Shown here: one piece after another, positions 38,600 through 47,562 of the stretch
Numbering within the stretch: position 1 is the stretch's first letter
Layout: every line of letters starts with the position of its first letter
Assembly (NCBI GenBank): GCA_017470245.1
Contig: JAFUEV010000067.1
Span: 44,629-108,628 of the forward strand
From: a bacterium
GTDB taxonomy: Bacteria > Cyanobacteriota > Vampirovibrionia > Gastranaerophilales > Gastranaerophilaceae
Reading direction: 5' to 3'
DNA length: 64,000 bases
Notes under the pieces: generated by a model
The model's input: the letters and a program-made list of their open reading frames with translations, nothing else
Told to the model about the DNA's origin: nothing
Databases searched by the model: none
Translations under genes and position numbers: made by a program

Positions 38600-38683
38600 A
38601 TTATTGTCAGACAATACCTGATCTACTATATAAGTTTAAGCGTTACTGTATTTATCGAGTTGGAACGGTTCATAAATGTATTT

Positions 38684-38998
38684 TTTCAGGACAGTGTATC
38701 TGTACGGTTAAAACGATTATTTTTGACTTAATCGCCTTTGTGTCGTGGTTTTCGGAGTAGGAAGTAACCTACGAATAATCTTTTCAACTGTCCTGAAAGT
38801 CCATTTTTTGACTGTATAAGTCTAAAAAGTTCCCATTTGTGTCCTAATTCTGTCCACAAAAGAGTTTTAGCAAAATTGCCCATTGCCGGAGTTTTGTACA
38901 CTTGAAAAGATTATTCATACACTTTCTATTAATAAAAAAATCAATATTTTAAATAATTATTCATATAAAGGTTGGAAGAATTTTCAAAAGGTCGGAAA
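38684..38998. repeat. Structured island-boundary repeat, copy 1
   Basis: From 38704 this copy aligns in the same orientation with 53861-54152, sharing long blocks such as CGGTTAAAACGATTATTTTT, GAAGTAACCTACGAATAATC, CTGAAAGTCCATTTTTT, GTCCTAATTCTGTCCAC and CAAAAGGTCGGAAA. It contains three nested dyads: a CGATTA/TAATCG hairpin (38714-38734); a perfect 15-bp pair GAATAATCTTTTCAA / TTGAAAAGATTATTC (38773-38787 and 38902-38916); and a perfect 12-bp pair (38684-38695 and 38787-38798). No ORF fits it. It lies between tRNA-His and a MuA-like gene. Confidence 0.8.
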
Positions 38999-39077
38999 AA
39001 ATTAACACCAAGTTTCGGAAAAAATAACACAAGATTTCAGAAAAAGTTACAAAAAGTTCCAGAAAAATTTAGGACAC
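38989..39077 (+). repeat. Four tandem ~22-bp repeats before the MuA-like gene
   Basis: Four imperfect units follow one another, with a core like TTCGGAAAAAATTAACAC: units begin near 38989, 39011, 39032 and 39054. Arrays of about 22-bp transposase-binding sites at transposon ends are typical of Mu/Tn7-type elements, so this may be the left end. Only the first unit is shared with the repeat copy at 54140. Confidence 0.55.
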
Positions 39078-39143
39078 ATAACTATACAATGCTCGGAAGT
39101 GGTGTTCCAATGCTTTAACTTCAGAGGTAATGTGTTGCATACC

Positions 39144-39929
39144 ATGAAAGACATATATATAAATATAAATAAGGTCGCTGAAGTTAAAGGGTTAAAAAGT
39201 ACCCGTTCATTGAGAATGGCAATTAACAAAGGTAAATATCAGGCTCGAACTATTCCTGTTAACGGCGGTTATTCTTACGAAATATTGTATTCAAGTTTAG
39301 AACCTGAAGTTCAAGAAAAACTTGAAGATGATGAAATCAGATCAACGGCACTCGTTCCAGTTGATAATCAAAAACCGACATTTATTTCTGAAAGTGCAAG
39401 AATGACATCATTGGCGAGAGCGGATATTGTTGCCGCATTAGATAATATAAAGAATAAATATAAAACTAAAAAAGAGGCAGAATTATTTGATTTAACCAAA
39501 ATCGATGTTTATTCACTTAAGGGTGAATTTTTATGCGTGGCTCGTCAGGTTGAGAAAGTTCACCCAATGGCGAATGCTCTCGGAACTGTGAAGGATATGC
39601 AAGATTTAAAAAATAAGGTTCAAAGGCAAGGAAGACAATTAAATAAAGCTAAAAAAGAATTTATGAAATGCTTCCCTCAAAGCGAAGTTCAGGTTTTAGA
39701 GATTGAAACTGAACCAATTATTGAAATTGAACAAATTGAACCTAAAAAAACGTTTCGTGAACGCAAATTAACTCCTCGTGAAATTCAGATGAATAAACCA
39801 ATATTTGAATCGGATTATGAGAAATATGAGTGGTTAATAAGTAACGGTTGCACTAATCCTGAAGATAGAGAATGGCTTACGGGCTATATCAGAAGTGACG
39901 AATATTATAACTTATATGGAGGTAATTAA
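39144..39929 (+). CDS. MuA-like transposase with the DDE catalytic core deleted
   Basis: From the ATG at 39144 (the frame is open from 39099, but homology starts here) the product has 261 residues. The first 75 form a Mu-type winged helix DNA-binding domain (INKVAEVKGLKSTRSLRMAI, GYSYEILYSSL). The C-terminal half has the beta-barrel region that follows the catalytic core in MuA proteins (KIDVYSLKGEFLCVARQVEK) and a Lys/Arg-rich helix. Between them only about 50 residues remain where MuA has its roughly 300-residue RNase H-like domain. The frame is preserved across the deletion. It could still bind the end repeats but not transpose. Confidence 0.6.
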   Translation: MKDIYININKVAEVKGLKSTRSLRMAINKGKYQARTIPVNGGYSYEILYSSLEPEVQEKLEDDEIRSTALVPVDNQKPTFISESARMTSLARADIVAALDNIKNKYKTKKEAELFDLTKIDVYSLKGEFLCVARQVEKVHPMANALGTVKDMQDLKNKVQRQGRQLNKAKKEFMKCFPQSEVQVLEIETEPIIEIEQIEPKKTFRERKLTPREIQMNKPIFESDYEKYEWLISNGCTNPEDREWLTGYIRSDEYYNLYGGN

Positions 39930-40420
39930 TGAGAACAAACGTATTTGTAAAAACAAAAAATGTAAAACGGTTTGTCGGATTGATGGAAGATTTAAAGAAA
40001 CTTCCACCAAATATTCCGAAACTTGCACTTATTTATGGAGATCATGGAATTGGTAAAACACAAACATTATTATGGTGGGCAACAAAGAACGATATCAAAC
40101 AGGAAGATATAAAACTCAATACGACAATGTGGATAATCGACCGTATTGGGAATATGTGGCGGTTATGGATGCCTCAACAAGACCTGAACACGCAATGCTT
40201 AACGGACTTGTTTATCGCTATGATGATCCGTTTTGGAAGAGCTTTTACCCACCGAACGGTTGGAGGTGCAGATGCCGAGTTGTTGCACTATCCGATTACA
40301 ACGTGCAAAAGAATAATCGAACGGTCAGTTCTTCTGCTGGCACGTTATCCGAGGAATTGGCACTTGTTTCTAAAAAGTCCGGGGAATATAAACCAGTTAC
40401 AGTTTATACAGATCCCCTGA
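39929..40420 (+). pseudogene. MuB-like AAA+ ATPase, N-terminal stub
   Basis: The first about 55 residues match the N-terminal part of Mu-type transposition ATPases, with Walker A IYGDHGIGKTQT followed by WWATKN. After about 40090 the frame is no longer MuB-like, because the DNA there is gpF coding sequence in another frame. The ATG overlaps the upstream stop by one base, as in intact operons. The gene is a deletion remnant. Confidence 0.6.
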
Positions 40421-40491
40421 CAGGTAAACGTGTTGCACCTGATGTCGGGTGGTCGCATAATCCTGCAAGCGGTCTTATTGAACAGGAATAA
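40072..40491 (+). pseudogene. Mu gpF / SPP1 gp7-like head morphogenesis protein, C-terminal fragment
   Basis: The frame carries the conserved end of phage minor head proteins: RPYWEYVAVMDASTRPEHA, LNGLVYRYDDPFW and YPPNGWRCRCRV. The roughly 250-300 N-terminal residues are missing; upstream sequence switches to the MuB stub near 40090. It has no ribosome-binding site of its own. The breakpoint shows a deletion that removed everything between MuB and gpF, including all early and packaging genes. Confidence 0.65.
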
Positions 40492-40528
40492 AACGGGAGT
40501 TGAACAGTAATTAAAAGGAGTTTGAATT

Positions 40529-41347
40529 ATGACTATTGATAGAAAATGTTTAATAAATTGGGTTGGCGGCAAAAGATTATTGAGAAAGACTATTGCCAAA
40601 CTAATCCCTGAAGATATAAAGTCCTACATCGAGCCGTTCGGCGGTGGCGGTTGGGTGTTGTTTTATAAAGACAAGTGGGCAGATTTGGAAGTTTACAACG
40701 ATCTTGATGGCAGACTTGTAAATCTGTTCCGTATTGTTAAATATCACCCGAATGCTTTTATTGAAGAATGGAGCAATTTACTTGGTTCTCGTGAAATGTT
40801 CCTCCAATTCCTGAATGGCACATTTATTACTGATATTCAAAAAGCAGTTCAATTTTACTTTTTAATCACACGTTCATTTGGCGGTCGTGGTGACACTTTT
40901 GGAACTGTGAAAAAGACTTCCGGCGGAGCTTGTAAATCCCTGCATAATGTTCCGAAAAAAATCGAGGCTATCCATGAACGTTTGGATACCGTAATGATTG
41001 AAGGTCGAGATTTTGAAAAACTAATCAATCAATATGACCACGAAGATGCATTTTTCTATTGTGATCCTCCGTACTCAAGAGGTTGCGGTTATGAAGTAAC
41101 CTCAACTAAAGACTTTGATCACGAACGTTTAAGAGAGGTTTTAGGAGGGATCAAAGGGCGTTTTCTGTTGTCTTATGATGACTCTCCTAAAATCAGAGAA
41201 TTATACAAAGGCTATGAAATGATAGCGGTTGAAAGATTAAACGGAATCAATAACAGAGAGGGTGTCGAAAACAGAAACAAAATGTTCAAAGAACTATTAA
41301 TTGCGAACTATCCGATAAAGGAACTTTATGAGCGAGAAGCCGATTGA
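40529..41347 (+). CDS. DNA adenine N6-methyltransferase (Dam/D12 class)
   Basis: The 272-residue protein has the D12 class motifs: SAM-binding FxGxG in INWVGGKRLL and YIEPFGGGGWVLF, and catalytic FYCDPPYSRGCGY. The target specificity domain lies between. It probably methylates adenine, GATC by family precedent, and may shield phage DNA or regulate phage genes. AAGGAG precedes the ATG. It ends 20 bp inside the next gene, as coupled phage genes do. It appears intact, unlike its upstream neighbours. Confidence 0.85.
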   Translation: MTIDRKCLINWVGGKRLLRKTIAKLIPEDIKSYIEPFGGGGWVLFYKDKWADLEVYNDLDGRLVNLFRIVKYHPNAFIEEWSNLLGSREMFLQFLNGTFITDIQKAVQFYFLITRSFGGRGDTFGTVKKTSGGACKSLHNVPKKIEAIHERLDTVMIEGRDFEKLINQYDHEDAFFYCDPPYSRGCGYEVTSTKDFDHERLREVLGGIKGRFLLSYDDSPKIRELYKGYEMIAVERLNGINNREGVENRNKMFKELLIANYPIKELYEREAD

Positions 41348-41777
41348 AATTGAATTTGATAATAAAGAAGTTCACGATAAACTACTCGATCTTGCAAAAA
41401 GGACAGAAAACCTGCGACCGTTGATGAAAAACATCGCAGGAATTTTTGCATATTCAACCGAAGAGAATTTCAAAGAAGAGGGAAGACCTGACAAATGGGT
41501 AGACTTGGCAGAATCAACAAAGAAACAAAGAACCAAACAACGGAAGTGGCCGGGACAAATTTTACAAGTTGAAGGTAAACTTGCCGCATCAATTAGCACT
41601 TATTACGATAATGATTCAGCAGTTATCGGTTCAAATTTAGAGTATGCGGCAATTCATCAACTCGGAGGTCAAGCCGGCAAAAACAAATCTGTTGAGATCC
41701 CTGCAAGACCTTATTTATTCCTTACGGATGATGATTATGACGAAATCAAAAAATATATAGAGAAATACTTGAAATAA
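41328..41777 (+). CDS. Phage virion morphogenesis protein, Mu gpG-like
   Basis: The 149-residue protein has the gpG family features: an N-terminal helix pair, WVDLAESTKKQR with a Lys/Arg run, a GKLAASIS core, then YAAIHQLGGQAG and IPARPYLFL. Such proteins act in tail or head-tail assembly. It overlaps the methylase by 20 bp and is the last phage gene. Its stop lies directly next to the stop of hsdR on the other strand. Confidence 0.75.
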   Translation: MSEKPIEIEFDNKEVHDKLLDLAKRTENLRPLMKNIAGIFAYSTEENFKEEGRPDKWVDLAESTKKQRTKQRKWPGQILQVEGKLAASISTYYDNDSAVIGSNLEYAAIHQLGGQAGKNKSVEIPARPYLFLTDDDYDEIKKYIEKYLK

Positions 41778-44700
41778 TTAAATTTCCATCACATTATCAG
41801 TCCAAAGTTCGCATTGAGTCATTACTGTTTGTAATGCATCATCTTGACCTTCAGGTGGATAGTTATATTTTTTAAGCAACCTTTTTATTATCTTACGCAT
41901 TTTTGCACGAGCAGATTCTTTTTTCTGCCAATCAATAGTTTTGTTTGAACGAAGAGTATCAGTTAATTCCTTTGTCATAGCAACCAATTCTTCGTTTTGG
42001 TAAAAGTCTTTAACTGCTTGTGGTTTAGTTAAAGCATCATAAAAAGCGATTTCTTCATCGGTTAATCCCGGTATTGTTGTAGATTCTGCTATTTGTTTTG
42101 CCATTTTTAGTAATTCTTCAATGACTTCAGCATTTGTAATAAGTCCATTTATGTATTTATTAATAGCGGTTTGCATCATTTCACTAAACTTTTCACTTTT
42201 TACAACATTAGTTCTTCTATAAACTGAAATCTGTTCTGCCAACAATTTTTTCAATATTTCAACTGCAAGGTTTTTTTCTTTCATCTTTGCAATTTCATCT
42301 AAAAACTTCGGATCAAAAAGTGAAAATTCTTCTTTCACATCCGAGAATAAATTGATTACACCCTCGCTTTTAATACTTTGTTTCAGTAACTCATTTATTC
42401 TTGCATTCATTTCAGGTAAAGAAATCTTTTTACCAACTCCTGTATTAGTCAATCTTCCGATTAATACTCTTACTGATTCAAAGAATGCCGCCTCAATTCT
42501 CTCATCATCTTTAGCAATTGATGAGCATAAAGACAATGCTTGGTGCAACATTAGAGCTTCTTTTAAATACAAATCTTTTTTATCTTGCATTGATGGTGCT
42601 ATTAAGAAGTTAACTGCACCTGAAATTGTTTTAGCTCTATCAAGATCTGAACCTGTCATAAATTTAGAATAATCATAACCATGTAATAAATCTCGACAAA
42701 CTTCTAATTTTTCTTTGAATTTTGGATAAGACATTTTAGAAATATCCATATTACCGTAATTTTTTCTGTCTCTTACGGTGTAATCATTCATTGCTTGTTT
42801 TAATGCCGTTGCGATTCCAACATAATCAACGATTAAACCACCTTCTTTATCTCTAAATACTCGGTTTACTCTTGCAATAGCCTGCATAAGATTGTAACCT
42901 GACATAGGTTTATACACATACATTGTTGCAAGTGACGGAACATCAAATCCTGTGAGCCACATATCAACAACAATGGCAATTTTCAAAGGATCATCATTAT
43001 TCTTAAATCTTTTTGCAAGTTCATTTTTATATGTTTTATTGCCAATTACATTTCTCCAATCTTCAGGATCGTTATTGTCTGAAGTCATAACAACTGCAAT
43101 TTTTTCTTTATTCTTTTCTGCCCAGTCAGGTCGAAGTTCTAAAATCCTGCGATAAATTTTCATTGCAATAGGTCTTGAGTATGCAACTATCATTGCCTTA
43201 CCAGTTAGGAGGCTTTCTCTGTTGTTTTCATAGTGATCTAAAATATCATCAACAAGAGAATTGATAGTGTTTTCATTCCCTAATACTTCTTCAAAATTTG
43301 CTAATTGTCGTTTACTCTTTTCAACAACTTCTGCATCAGCATTTAAAGCCATAATCTCATATTCTTTATCAATTAATGCCAATGTAGCAGGATCAAGTTG
43401 TAGTTTTACAACCCTGCTTTCGTAATAAACAGGGCGAGTTGCACCGTCTTCAACAGCTTGAGTCATATCGTAAATATCAATGTAATCTCCGAACACTTCT
43501 CTTGTATTTCTATCTTTAACAGAAATTGGTGTTCCTGTAAAACCGATATATGTTGCATTTGGCAAACAATTCCTTATAATTCTTGCCGCACCCGTTTTAA
43601 TTTTCCCTGTTTTTTCATCTACTTTTTCGGCAAAACCATATTGACCTCTGTGAGCCTCGTCTGCCATAACTATAATGTTTCTGCGTTCTGATAGTGGTTC
43701 ATCAGATTCTTCAAATTTTTGCATCGTGGTGAATATAATGCCGTTTGCTTCTCTGCCATCAAGCCAATCTTTTAACCCGATATCAGATGATGATGGATTA
43801 TCGCCTAACTTCCTGCAAGTTGCTTGGACAGGAGTCTGTCTTAAAAAGTCCTTACATCTTGAAAATTGACCGTATAATTGATTATCTAAATCGTTACGGT
43901 CTGTCATAACAACAATGGTTGGACTATTGAGTGCTTCTTGTAGAAGATGAGCATAAAATACCATTGATAAAGACTTTCCGCTTCCTTGAGTATGCCAAAA
44001 TACTCCGCCTCTTCCGTCTGTTTCTGTTGCGTGTTTTGTTGATTCAATTGCTTTTTTAACAGCGAAGTATTGGTGATATCCTGCAAGAATTTTGAAACTG
44101 TCAGCTCCGTCTTTATTAAAACAAATAAAATTCTTTAAGATATCGAGTAACCTTTCTTTGGTAAAAATACCCTCAATAAAAGTATCGAATTGAGCATACT
44201 GTGTATTTTCATAATCTCCGTCTTTTGTTTTCCATTCCATATATCTATCTTCGCCGGAAGTAATTGTGCCGGCTTTAGAAGTTAGCATATCTGACATAAC
44301 GCAAATTGCATTATAGATAAACATTGAAGGAATCTCCTTCATATAGTTTCTGATTTGTCTATATGCGGCAGATGCATCCGTTTCTTCTCTTGATGGTGAT
44401 TTTAATTCAAATAAAACAACAGGCAGACCATTTAAGAAAATCAAAACATCAGGTCTTTTTTCGGAATTTTCAATAAATGTCCATTGGTTTGCAACAATAA
44501 ATGAGTTATTTTCAGGTTTATTATAATCAACAAGATAAATTATTGTTGAACGTTGCTCTCCATTTTCCATATAACGAGCTTGAATACCGTTCTGCAAATA
44601 ATCCATAAAAACCATATTTTGTTGCAATAACTCGTTATTATCTATATTTTTAATTTTATATAATGCATCTTGAATTGCATCTTCGGGTGCATTTTTATTT

Positions 44701-44855
44701 AATCTGTGAATATAATCCACAAGCACATCTTCATACAAAGGACTATAAAAATCACGAGTTTCAATATCCGGCCCATAAACATATTGATAACCCATATTTT
44801 GGAATAGTTCTATTACTGAATTTTCATAACTTTCTTCTGTATATAGTCCCTGCAT
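41778..44855 (-). CDS. hsdR: Type I restriction enzyme, R (translocase/nuclease) subunit
   Basis: The 1025-residue protein has an N-terminal nuclease of the PD-(D/E)xK type (RPDVLIFLNGLPVVLFELKSP, then AYRQIRNY). The SF2 motor has Walker A WHTQGSGKSLSM, DEAH in ADEAHRGQYG, motif III GFTGTP and motif VI region QAIARVNRVF. The C-terminal helical region docks on the methylase core. It cuts unmodified foreign DNA after translocation with HsdM and HsdS. It is 11 bases after hsdS in the same direction. Confidence 0.93.
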   Translation of the reverse strand: MQGLYTEESYENSVIELFQNMGYQYVYGPDIETRDFYSPLYEDVLVDYIHRLNKNAPEDAIQDALYKIKNIDNNELLQQNMVFMDYLQNGIQARYMENGEQRSTIIYLVDYNKPENNSFIVANQWTFIENSEKRPDVLIFLNGLPVVLFELKSPSREETDASAAYRQIRNYMKEIPSMFIYNAICVMSDMLTSKAGTITSGEDRYMEWKTKDGDYENTQYAQFDTFIEGIFTKERLLDILKNFICFNKDGADSFKILAGYHQYFAVKKAIESTKHATETDGRGGVFWHTQGSGKSLSMVFYAHLLQEALNSPTIVVMTDRNDLDNQLYGQFSRCKDFLRQTPVQATCRKLGDNPSSSDIGLKDWLDGREANGIIFTTMQKFEESDEPLSERRNIIVMADEAHRGQYGFAEKVDEKTGKIKTGAARIIRNCLPNATYIGFTGTPISVKDRNTREVFGDYIDIYDMTQAVEDGATRPVYYESRVVKLQLDPATLALIDKEYEIMALNADAEVVEKSKRQLANFEEVLGNENTINSLVDDILDHYENNRESLLTGKAMIVAYSRPIAMKIYRRILELRPDWAEKNKEKIAVVMTSDNNDPEDWRNVIGNKTYKNELAKRFKNNDDPLKIAIVVDMWLTGFDVPSLATMYVYKPMSGYNLMQAIARVNRVFRDKEGGLIVDYVGIATALKQAMNDYTVRDRKNYGNMDISKMSYPKFKEKLEVCRDLLHGYDYSKFMTGSDLDRAKTISGAVNFLIAPSMQDKKDLYLKEALMLHQALSLCSSIAKDDERIEAAFFESVRVLIGRLTNTGVGKKISLPEMNARINELLKQSIKSEGVINLFSDVKEEFSLFDPKFLDEIAKMKEKNLAVEILKKLLAEQISVYRRTNVVKSEKFSEMMQTAINKYINGLITNAEVIEELLKMAKQIAESTTIPGLTDEEIAFYDALTKPQAVKDFYQNEELVAMTKELTDTLRSNKTIDWQKKESARAKMRKIIKRLLKKYNYPPEGQDDALQTVMTQCELWTDNVMEI

Positions 44856-44866
44856 TTTTTCATTCC

Positions 44867-46048
44867 TTATTTTTCGCTAAACGATAATTTATCGGTGGAA
44901 ATATCCGCATTTGAAACATCAATTTCGCCACTCATTAACTTAGGTAATAACGTGTCCCGAAGCTGAATTAATTTTTCAATTTCTCGTGTATTGTATAGTA
45001 TTTTCTTAAATATAGCACTTGCAATATTATCAAATTGTTTGAGAGTTTCTTTATCAGGTAATATTGTGTTGTAATTTCGTAATATATCTGTTTTTAAATT
45101 CGTAAACACACTACCGTTCCCTAATGCTACAAGATTTGGTCGAATAAATTTAAATAATAAGTATAAATATTCATTTGATAATTTTGATTCAGGGAAATAT
45201 AACCAACCGTCGTGAATACAACTATCAACATCTAATATTTTAGGAATACCGGGAGTTGCACTATTAGATAGTACCAATGAACCTGCTTTCAAAAATACGG
45301 TTTTATTAATGCCGCTTTCTTTAATATGTTCTTTTATATTTAAAATAAAAGGTGATTGAATTGACGTTGCATCAGATATTTTCAACCATCTATATCCTGA
45401 ATCTGAAATATAATCCTGAATAGGTCTTGGCGAACCACCTCTTTTAATTTCAATAAAATTGCCTAATATATCTTCAAACCAATTATCAGGCATAGCTCCG
45501 TTAAAAGGTTCAAAATCAATAAACCAAGACTTAAACAATGCCATTGCCTGTTGTTCTAAATTATTATTTATCGAATTATTTAACTCTATTTTGGCATCTA
45601 TTTTTGATAAATAATCAGCAATTTTTGCTTGAGTTTCAGTATTTTCAGGTATATCTACTTCCAATGAAGAAATATCATTTCTATTTATTGATCCAAATAC
45701 TGTCCCACTTTCTTTATTAATCAATTCTTTTGAATAATGTTTCATTAAATAAAACAAGAATTCCTGATTATTATTTTTCATTCTTAAAGCACATAAACCT
45801 CGACCAATACATATATCTTTTGTTATTATGTTTAAATCCCCTACAGGAGCTCTTACACTCATAATTACATCACCTGCATTTGCAATTTTAGTAGGTTGTG
45901 TTGTATATGTGTCATACGATGGATATTTATATCCAAAAGTTCTGTTGCCTTGTAAAAATGGTAAACCCTCTTCTGAATTATTATAAAACTCAGATTTTGG
46001 CGATTGTCCCATATTTATATCAACAATGTCAGCCAATTTAAATTTCAT
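44867..46048 (-). CDS. hsdS: Type I restriction specificity subunit
   Basis: The gene is read from the ATG at 46048: it overlaps the hsdM stop by 11 bp, has GGGAG before it, and MKFKLADIVDINMGQSPKS matches the usual HsdS start. The frame is open further to 46105, but that extension lies inside hsdM. Two target recognition domains (about residues 1-140 and 200-340) are separated by conserved helical spacers (LSKIDAKIELNNSINNNLEQ and LIQLRDTLLPKLMSGEI). The last 93 bp occur inverted at 48062-48154. It determines the bipartite DNA target. Confidence 0.9.
   Translation of the reverse strand: MKFKLADIVDINMGQSPKSEFYNNSEEGLPFLQGNRTFGYKYPSYDTYTTQPTKIANAGDVIMSVRAPVGDLNIITKDICIGRGLCALRMKNNNQEFLFYLMKHYSKELINKESGTVFGSINRNDISSLEVDIPENTETQAKIADYLSKIDAKIELNNSINNNLEQQAMALFKSWFIDFEPFNGAMPDNWFEDILGNFIEIKRGGSPRPIQDYISDSGYRWLKISDATSIQSPFILNIKEHIKESGINKTVFLKAGSLVLSNSATPGIPKILDVDSCIHDGWLYFPESKLSNEYLYLLFKFIRPNLVALGNGSVFTNLKTDILRNYNTILPDKETLKQFDNIASAIFKKILYNTREIEKLIQLRDTLLPKLMSGEIDVSNADISTDKLSFSEK
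44878..44970 (-). repeat. 93-bp inverted repeat, left arm (end of hsdS)
   Basis: This is the reverse complement of 48062-48154 with a single mismatch (ACCTAAG versus ACCGAAG on the coding strands). It encodes the conserved C-terminal spacer of HsdS and flanks the hsdS-hsdM segment. Confidence 0.85.
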
Positions 46049-47546
46049 ATCCGATTGCTCCCAACTTTTCACGAATTTCGTTTTGAAGTTCATTTGATTT
46101 TGCAAACATTTCGGATAATTCAGATGTTAATCTGTTCATTTTATCTTCAAACGGTTCGCCGTCATCTTCTTGTTCTTCAATGCCGACATATCTTCCCGGA
46201 GTAAGAATATAATCTTGTTTTGCAATTTCTTCTGTTGAAACAACTGCACAGAAACCTTTTACATCTTCTAATGTACCATTTTGGAATGCTGTAAATGTAT
46301 CCGCTAATTTATTGATATCATTATCTGCAAAATCTCTGTGCTTTCTATCTACCATATATCCCATTTTGCGAGCATCAATAAATAGAGTTTTTCCTGTTTG
46401 TTTTTTACCTTTTGTGATAAACCACAAAGTTACAGGAATAGTTACACTATAAAACAATTGAGTTGGTAACGCTACAATTCCTTCAATTAAATCATCTTCA
46501 ATAATTTTCTTTCTGATTTCACCTTCACCACTTGTTTGAGTAGATAAAGCACCATTTGCAAGTACAAGACCAATCTTACCATTTGGAGCTAAATGGTGAA
46601 TCATGTGTTGTATCCACGCAAAGTTAGCGTTTCCTGCCGGTGGTATTCCGTATTTCCAACGAACATCTTCTTGTAATTTATCTTGTCCCCAATTTGAAAG
46701 ATTGAATGGAGGATTAGCCATAATAAAATCAGCTTTTAGAGTTGGATGCATATCGTTAAAGAACGTATCTGCATGTGAAGTTCCGAAATCTGCATCAATG
46801 CCACGAATAGCCATATTCATTTTAGCCATCTTCCAAGTGTCGGAGTTAGATTCTTGACCGTAAACTGATATTTTATCTCGGTTTCCGCTATGTGCTTGAA
46901 TGAATTTTACAGATTGAACAAACATACCACCTGAACCACAGCAAGGATCATAAACTCTGCAATTCTCAAACGGTTTAAGTATTGAAACTAATGTTTTAAC
47001 AACGCTTGACGGTGTGTAAAATTCACCGCCTTTTGTACCTTCATAAGATGCAAATTGTGCGATACAGTATTCATAAGTTCTGCCAAGCAAATCTTTGCTT
47101 TCTTCGGTCTCATCCATTTTTATATTATTTGTAAATAAATCAACAACATCACCCAAGACTCTTTTATCTAAATCAGGCGAACCGTAGTTTTTAGGAAGAA
47201 CACCTTTTAGGGATTTATTTTCTCTTTCAATTGCAAGCATTGCATCATCAATTATTTTTCCAATTTCAGGAGTATGTGCCGCTTCTGAAATTATATTCCA
47301 TCTTGCTTCTTCAGGTACATAGAAAATATTTTCTGATAAATATTCGTCTTTGTCATTTTCAAAACCGTCACCCTCTGCTACTAATTCTTGATATTTTTTA
47401 TCAAATACGCTTGAGATATAACGCAAGAAGATTAAACCAACAATAACTTTTCTATATTCTGCCGCCGGAATATGTCCCCATAAAACACAAGCCGCTTTCC
47501 AAAGTTGCTCTTCAAAACCTATATTTGCGTTATTCTTCTCAGCCAT
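46038..47546 (-). CDS. hsdM: Type I restriction-modification methyltransferase subunit
   Basis: The 502-residue N6-adenine methylase has an N-terminal helical HsdM domain (LWKAACVLWGHIPAAEYRKVI), the SAM motif region (GGEFYTPSSVV, VYDPCCGSGGMFV) and catalytic NPPFNLSNW. It methylates host DNA at the sequence chosen by HsdS. It is first in the minus-strand operon, with AAGAGGA before the ATG. A truncated hsdS fragment lies upstream in the opposite direction. Confidence 0.94.
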   Translation of the reverse strand: MAEKNNANIGFEEQLWKAACVLWGHIPAAEYRKVIVGLIFLRYISSVFDKKYQELVAEGDGFENDKDEYLSENIFYVPEEARWNIISEAAHTPEIGKIIDDAMLAIERENKSLKGVLPKNYGSPDLDKRVLGDVVDLFTNNIKMDETEESKDLLGRTYEYCIAQFASYEGTKGGEFYTPSSVVKTLVSILKPFENCRVYDPCCGSGGMFVQSVKFIQAHSGNRDKISVYGQESNSDTWKMAKMNMAIRGIDADFGTSHADTFFNDMHPTLKADFIMANPPFNLSNWGQDKLQEDVRWKYGIPPAGNANFAWIQHMIHHLAPNGKIGLVLANGALSTQTSGEGEIRKKIIEDDLIEGIVALPTQLFYSVTIPVTLWFITKGKKQTGKTLFIDARKMGYMVDRKHRDFADNDINKLADTFTAFQNGTLEDVKGFCAVVSTEEIAKQDYILTPGRYVGIEEQEDDGEPFEDKMNRLTSELSEMFAKSNELQNEIREKLGAIGYEI

Positions 47547-47562
47547 TCGATGTCCTCTTATT

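Larger units (their letters stand above)
38684..41777 (+). mobile_element. Degraded Mu-like prophage
   Basis: In order on the plus strand are a MuA-like protein lacking its catalytic core, a MuB stub joined to a gpF-like head protein fragment, an intact Dam methylase and an intact gpG-like protein. This is Mu gene order with most genes deleted. No portal, major head, tail or lysis genes remain, so it cannot form particles. The right end is replaced by the convergent type I RM operon, which abuts the last phage gene directly. Confidence 0.7.

Noticed and set aside
38455..38760. Two plus-strand ORFs of about 100 and 79 codons
   Set aside because: They run through tRNA-His and its terminator and into the structured repeat; no protein signal is present.
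46049..46105. Upstream extension of HsdS by 19 residues
   Set aside because: It lies inside hsdM, has no family similarity, and a ribosome-binding site and canonical HsdS start are at 46048.
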